Origin: Frankiales bacterium
GTDB taxonomy: Bacteria; Actinomycetota; Actinomycetes; Mycobacteriales; Jatrophihabitantaceae
Reading direction: 5' to 3'
DNA: 5,526 bases
NCBI GenBank assembly: GCA_025963265.1
Contig: JAOPUY010000191.1
Location: 1-5,526 of the forward strand
Shown: positions 5,085 to 5,526 of the stretch, piece after piece
Position numbering within the stretch: position 1 is the stretch's first letter
How the letters are laid out: each line of letters starts with the position of its first letter
The notes under the pieces: model-generated
Databases searched by the model: none
The model's input: the letters and a program-made list of their open reading frames with translations, nothing else
Told to the model about the DNA's origin: nothing
Position numbers and translations under genes: made by a program

Positions 5085-5526
5085 TGCCCCAAGGCCAGCC
5101 CGAGGTCGTGCCCGAGGACGGTCTGACCACCCGTCAGCGCCGCAATCGCGCGTTGACGATCGTGCACACCGGGGAGATGAAGGGCAAGTCCACCGCCGCG
5201 TTCGGGTTGGCGTTGCGGGCCTGGAACCAGGGCTGGCCAATCGGCGTCTTCCAGTTCGTGAAGAGCGCCAAATGGAAGGTCGGCGAGGAAGCGGCCTTTC
5301 GCGCGCTGGGCGAACTCCACGCCCAGACCGGCCAGGGCGGCTCGGTGAGCTGGCACAAGATGGGCGAGGGCTGGTCCTGGATCCAACGCGGGCCGCAAGA
5401 GGACCACGCGCTGGCCGCGGCGCAGGGCTGGGAGCAGATCAAACGAGACCTGGCCGCGGAGACCTACCGCTGCTATGTGCTGGACGAGTTCACCTACCCG
5501 ATGAAGTGGGGCTGGGTCGAGGTCGC
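5084..5526 (+). CDS. cobO: Cob(I)yrinic acid a,c-diamide adenosyltransferase CobO (partial; 3' end beyond right edge)
   Basis: Transfers the 5'-deoxyadenosyl group of ATP to the reduced cobalt of cob(I)yrinic acid a,c-diamide, forming the Co-C bond of adenosylcobalamin precursors in the cytoplasm. I translated 147 residues from the ATG at 5084. After a short tail with basic TTRQRRNR (15-22), the P-loop TGEMKGKST is at 29-37, followed by FGLALRAW (40-47), VFQFVKSAKWKVGEE (55-69), WHKMGEGWSW (90-99) and the acidic motif VLDEFTYPMKWGW (132-144), which corresponds to the LDE(I/L)N region of CobO/BtuR proteins. Family length is about 190-210, so some 50 residues lie outside the window. The ATG shares its A with the chelatase stop TGA. 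AAGGCGG (5070-5076) about seven bases upstream may serve as ribosome binding site. By analogy to other actinobacteria, a CobB-type amidase may follow. Confidence 0.96.
   Translation, partial: MPQGQPEVVPEDGLTTRQRRNRALTIVHTGEMKGKSTAAFGLALRAWNQGWPIGVFQFVKSAKWKVGEEAAFRALGELHAQTGQGGSVSWHKMGEGWSWIQRGPQEDHALAAAQGWEQIKRDLAAETYRCYVLDEFTYPMKWGWVEV

Noticed and set aside
1..5526. A new defence, mobile or otherwise undescribed system
   Set aside because: Every sizeable coding frame with real motifs belongs to known cobalamin biosynthesis families. There are no transposase, integrase, phage, CRISPR, reverse transcriptase or toxin-antitoxin features.

Overview
The window is very GC-rich, uses GTG starts often and carries GTGA and TGATG gene junctions. 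Its gene content is that of cobalamin (vitamin B12) biosynthesis as found in high-GC Gram-positive bacteria (Actinomycetota). From memory, cobL-cobM-cobK in this order, and a BchI/BchD-like chelatase followed by cobO, are both known in mycobacteria, where the two groups lie at separate loci. Here they sit back to back. The species cannot be read from the sequence.

Layout: on the minus strand, starting near the middle and running left, are cobL (2707-1451), cobM (1454-696) and cobK (593 to beyond the left edge). cobL and cobM overlap by 4 bases. cobM and cobK are separated by about 100 bases that hold a degenerate 27-bp tandem repeat. On the plus strand, an adenosylcobalamin riboswitch (about 2773-2926) precedes a fused AAA+/VWA metal chelatase subunit (2964-5084). 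The chelatase overlaps cobO (5084 to beyond the right edge) by one base. The 256-base divergent intergenic region also holds a perfect 10-bp inverted repeat (2729-2761) that probably lies in the promoter zone.

Function: CobM methylates C11 of precorrin-4. CobK reduces precorrin-6A. CobL (CbiE plus CbiT) methylates C5 and C15 and decarboxylates the C12 acetate side chain to give precorrin-8x. The chelatase subunit would drive ATP-dependent cobalt insertion together with a CobN-type large subunit that is not in this window. CobO then adenosylates the cobalt of the corrin ring. The riboswitch gives end-product feedback on the metal-insertion and adenosylation arm. No equivalent is visible in front of cobL, so the two arms may be regulated differently.

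I found no previously undescribed system. The points worth a second look are structural: the repeat that crosses the cobM stop codon, the inverted repeat between the divergent operons, possible mutually exclusive helices in the riboswitch, and the repetitive acidic linker of the chelatase. There are no tRNA, rRNA, CRISPR or mobile elements.
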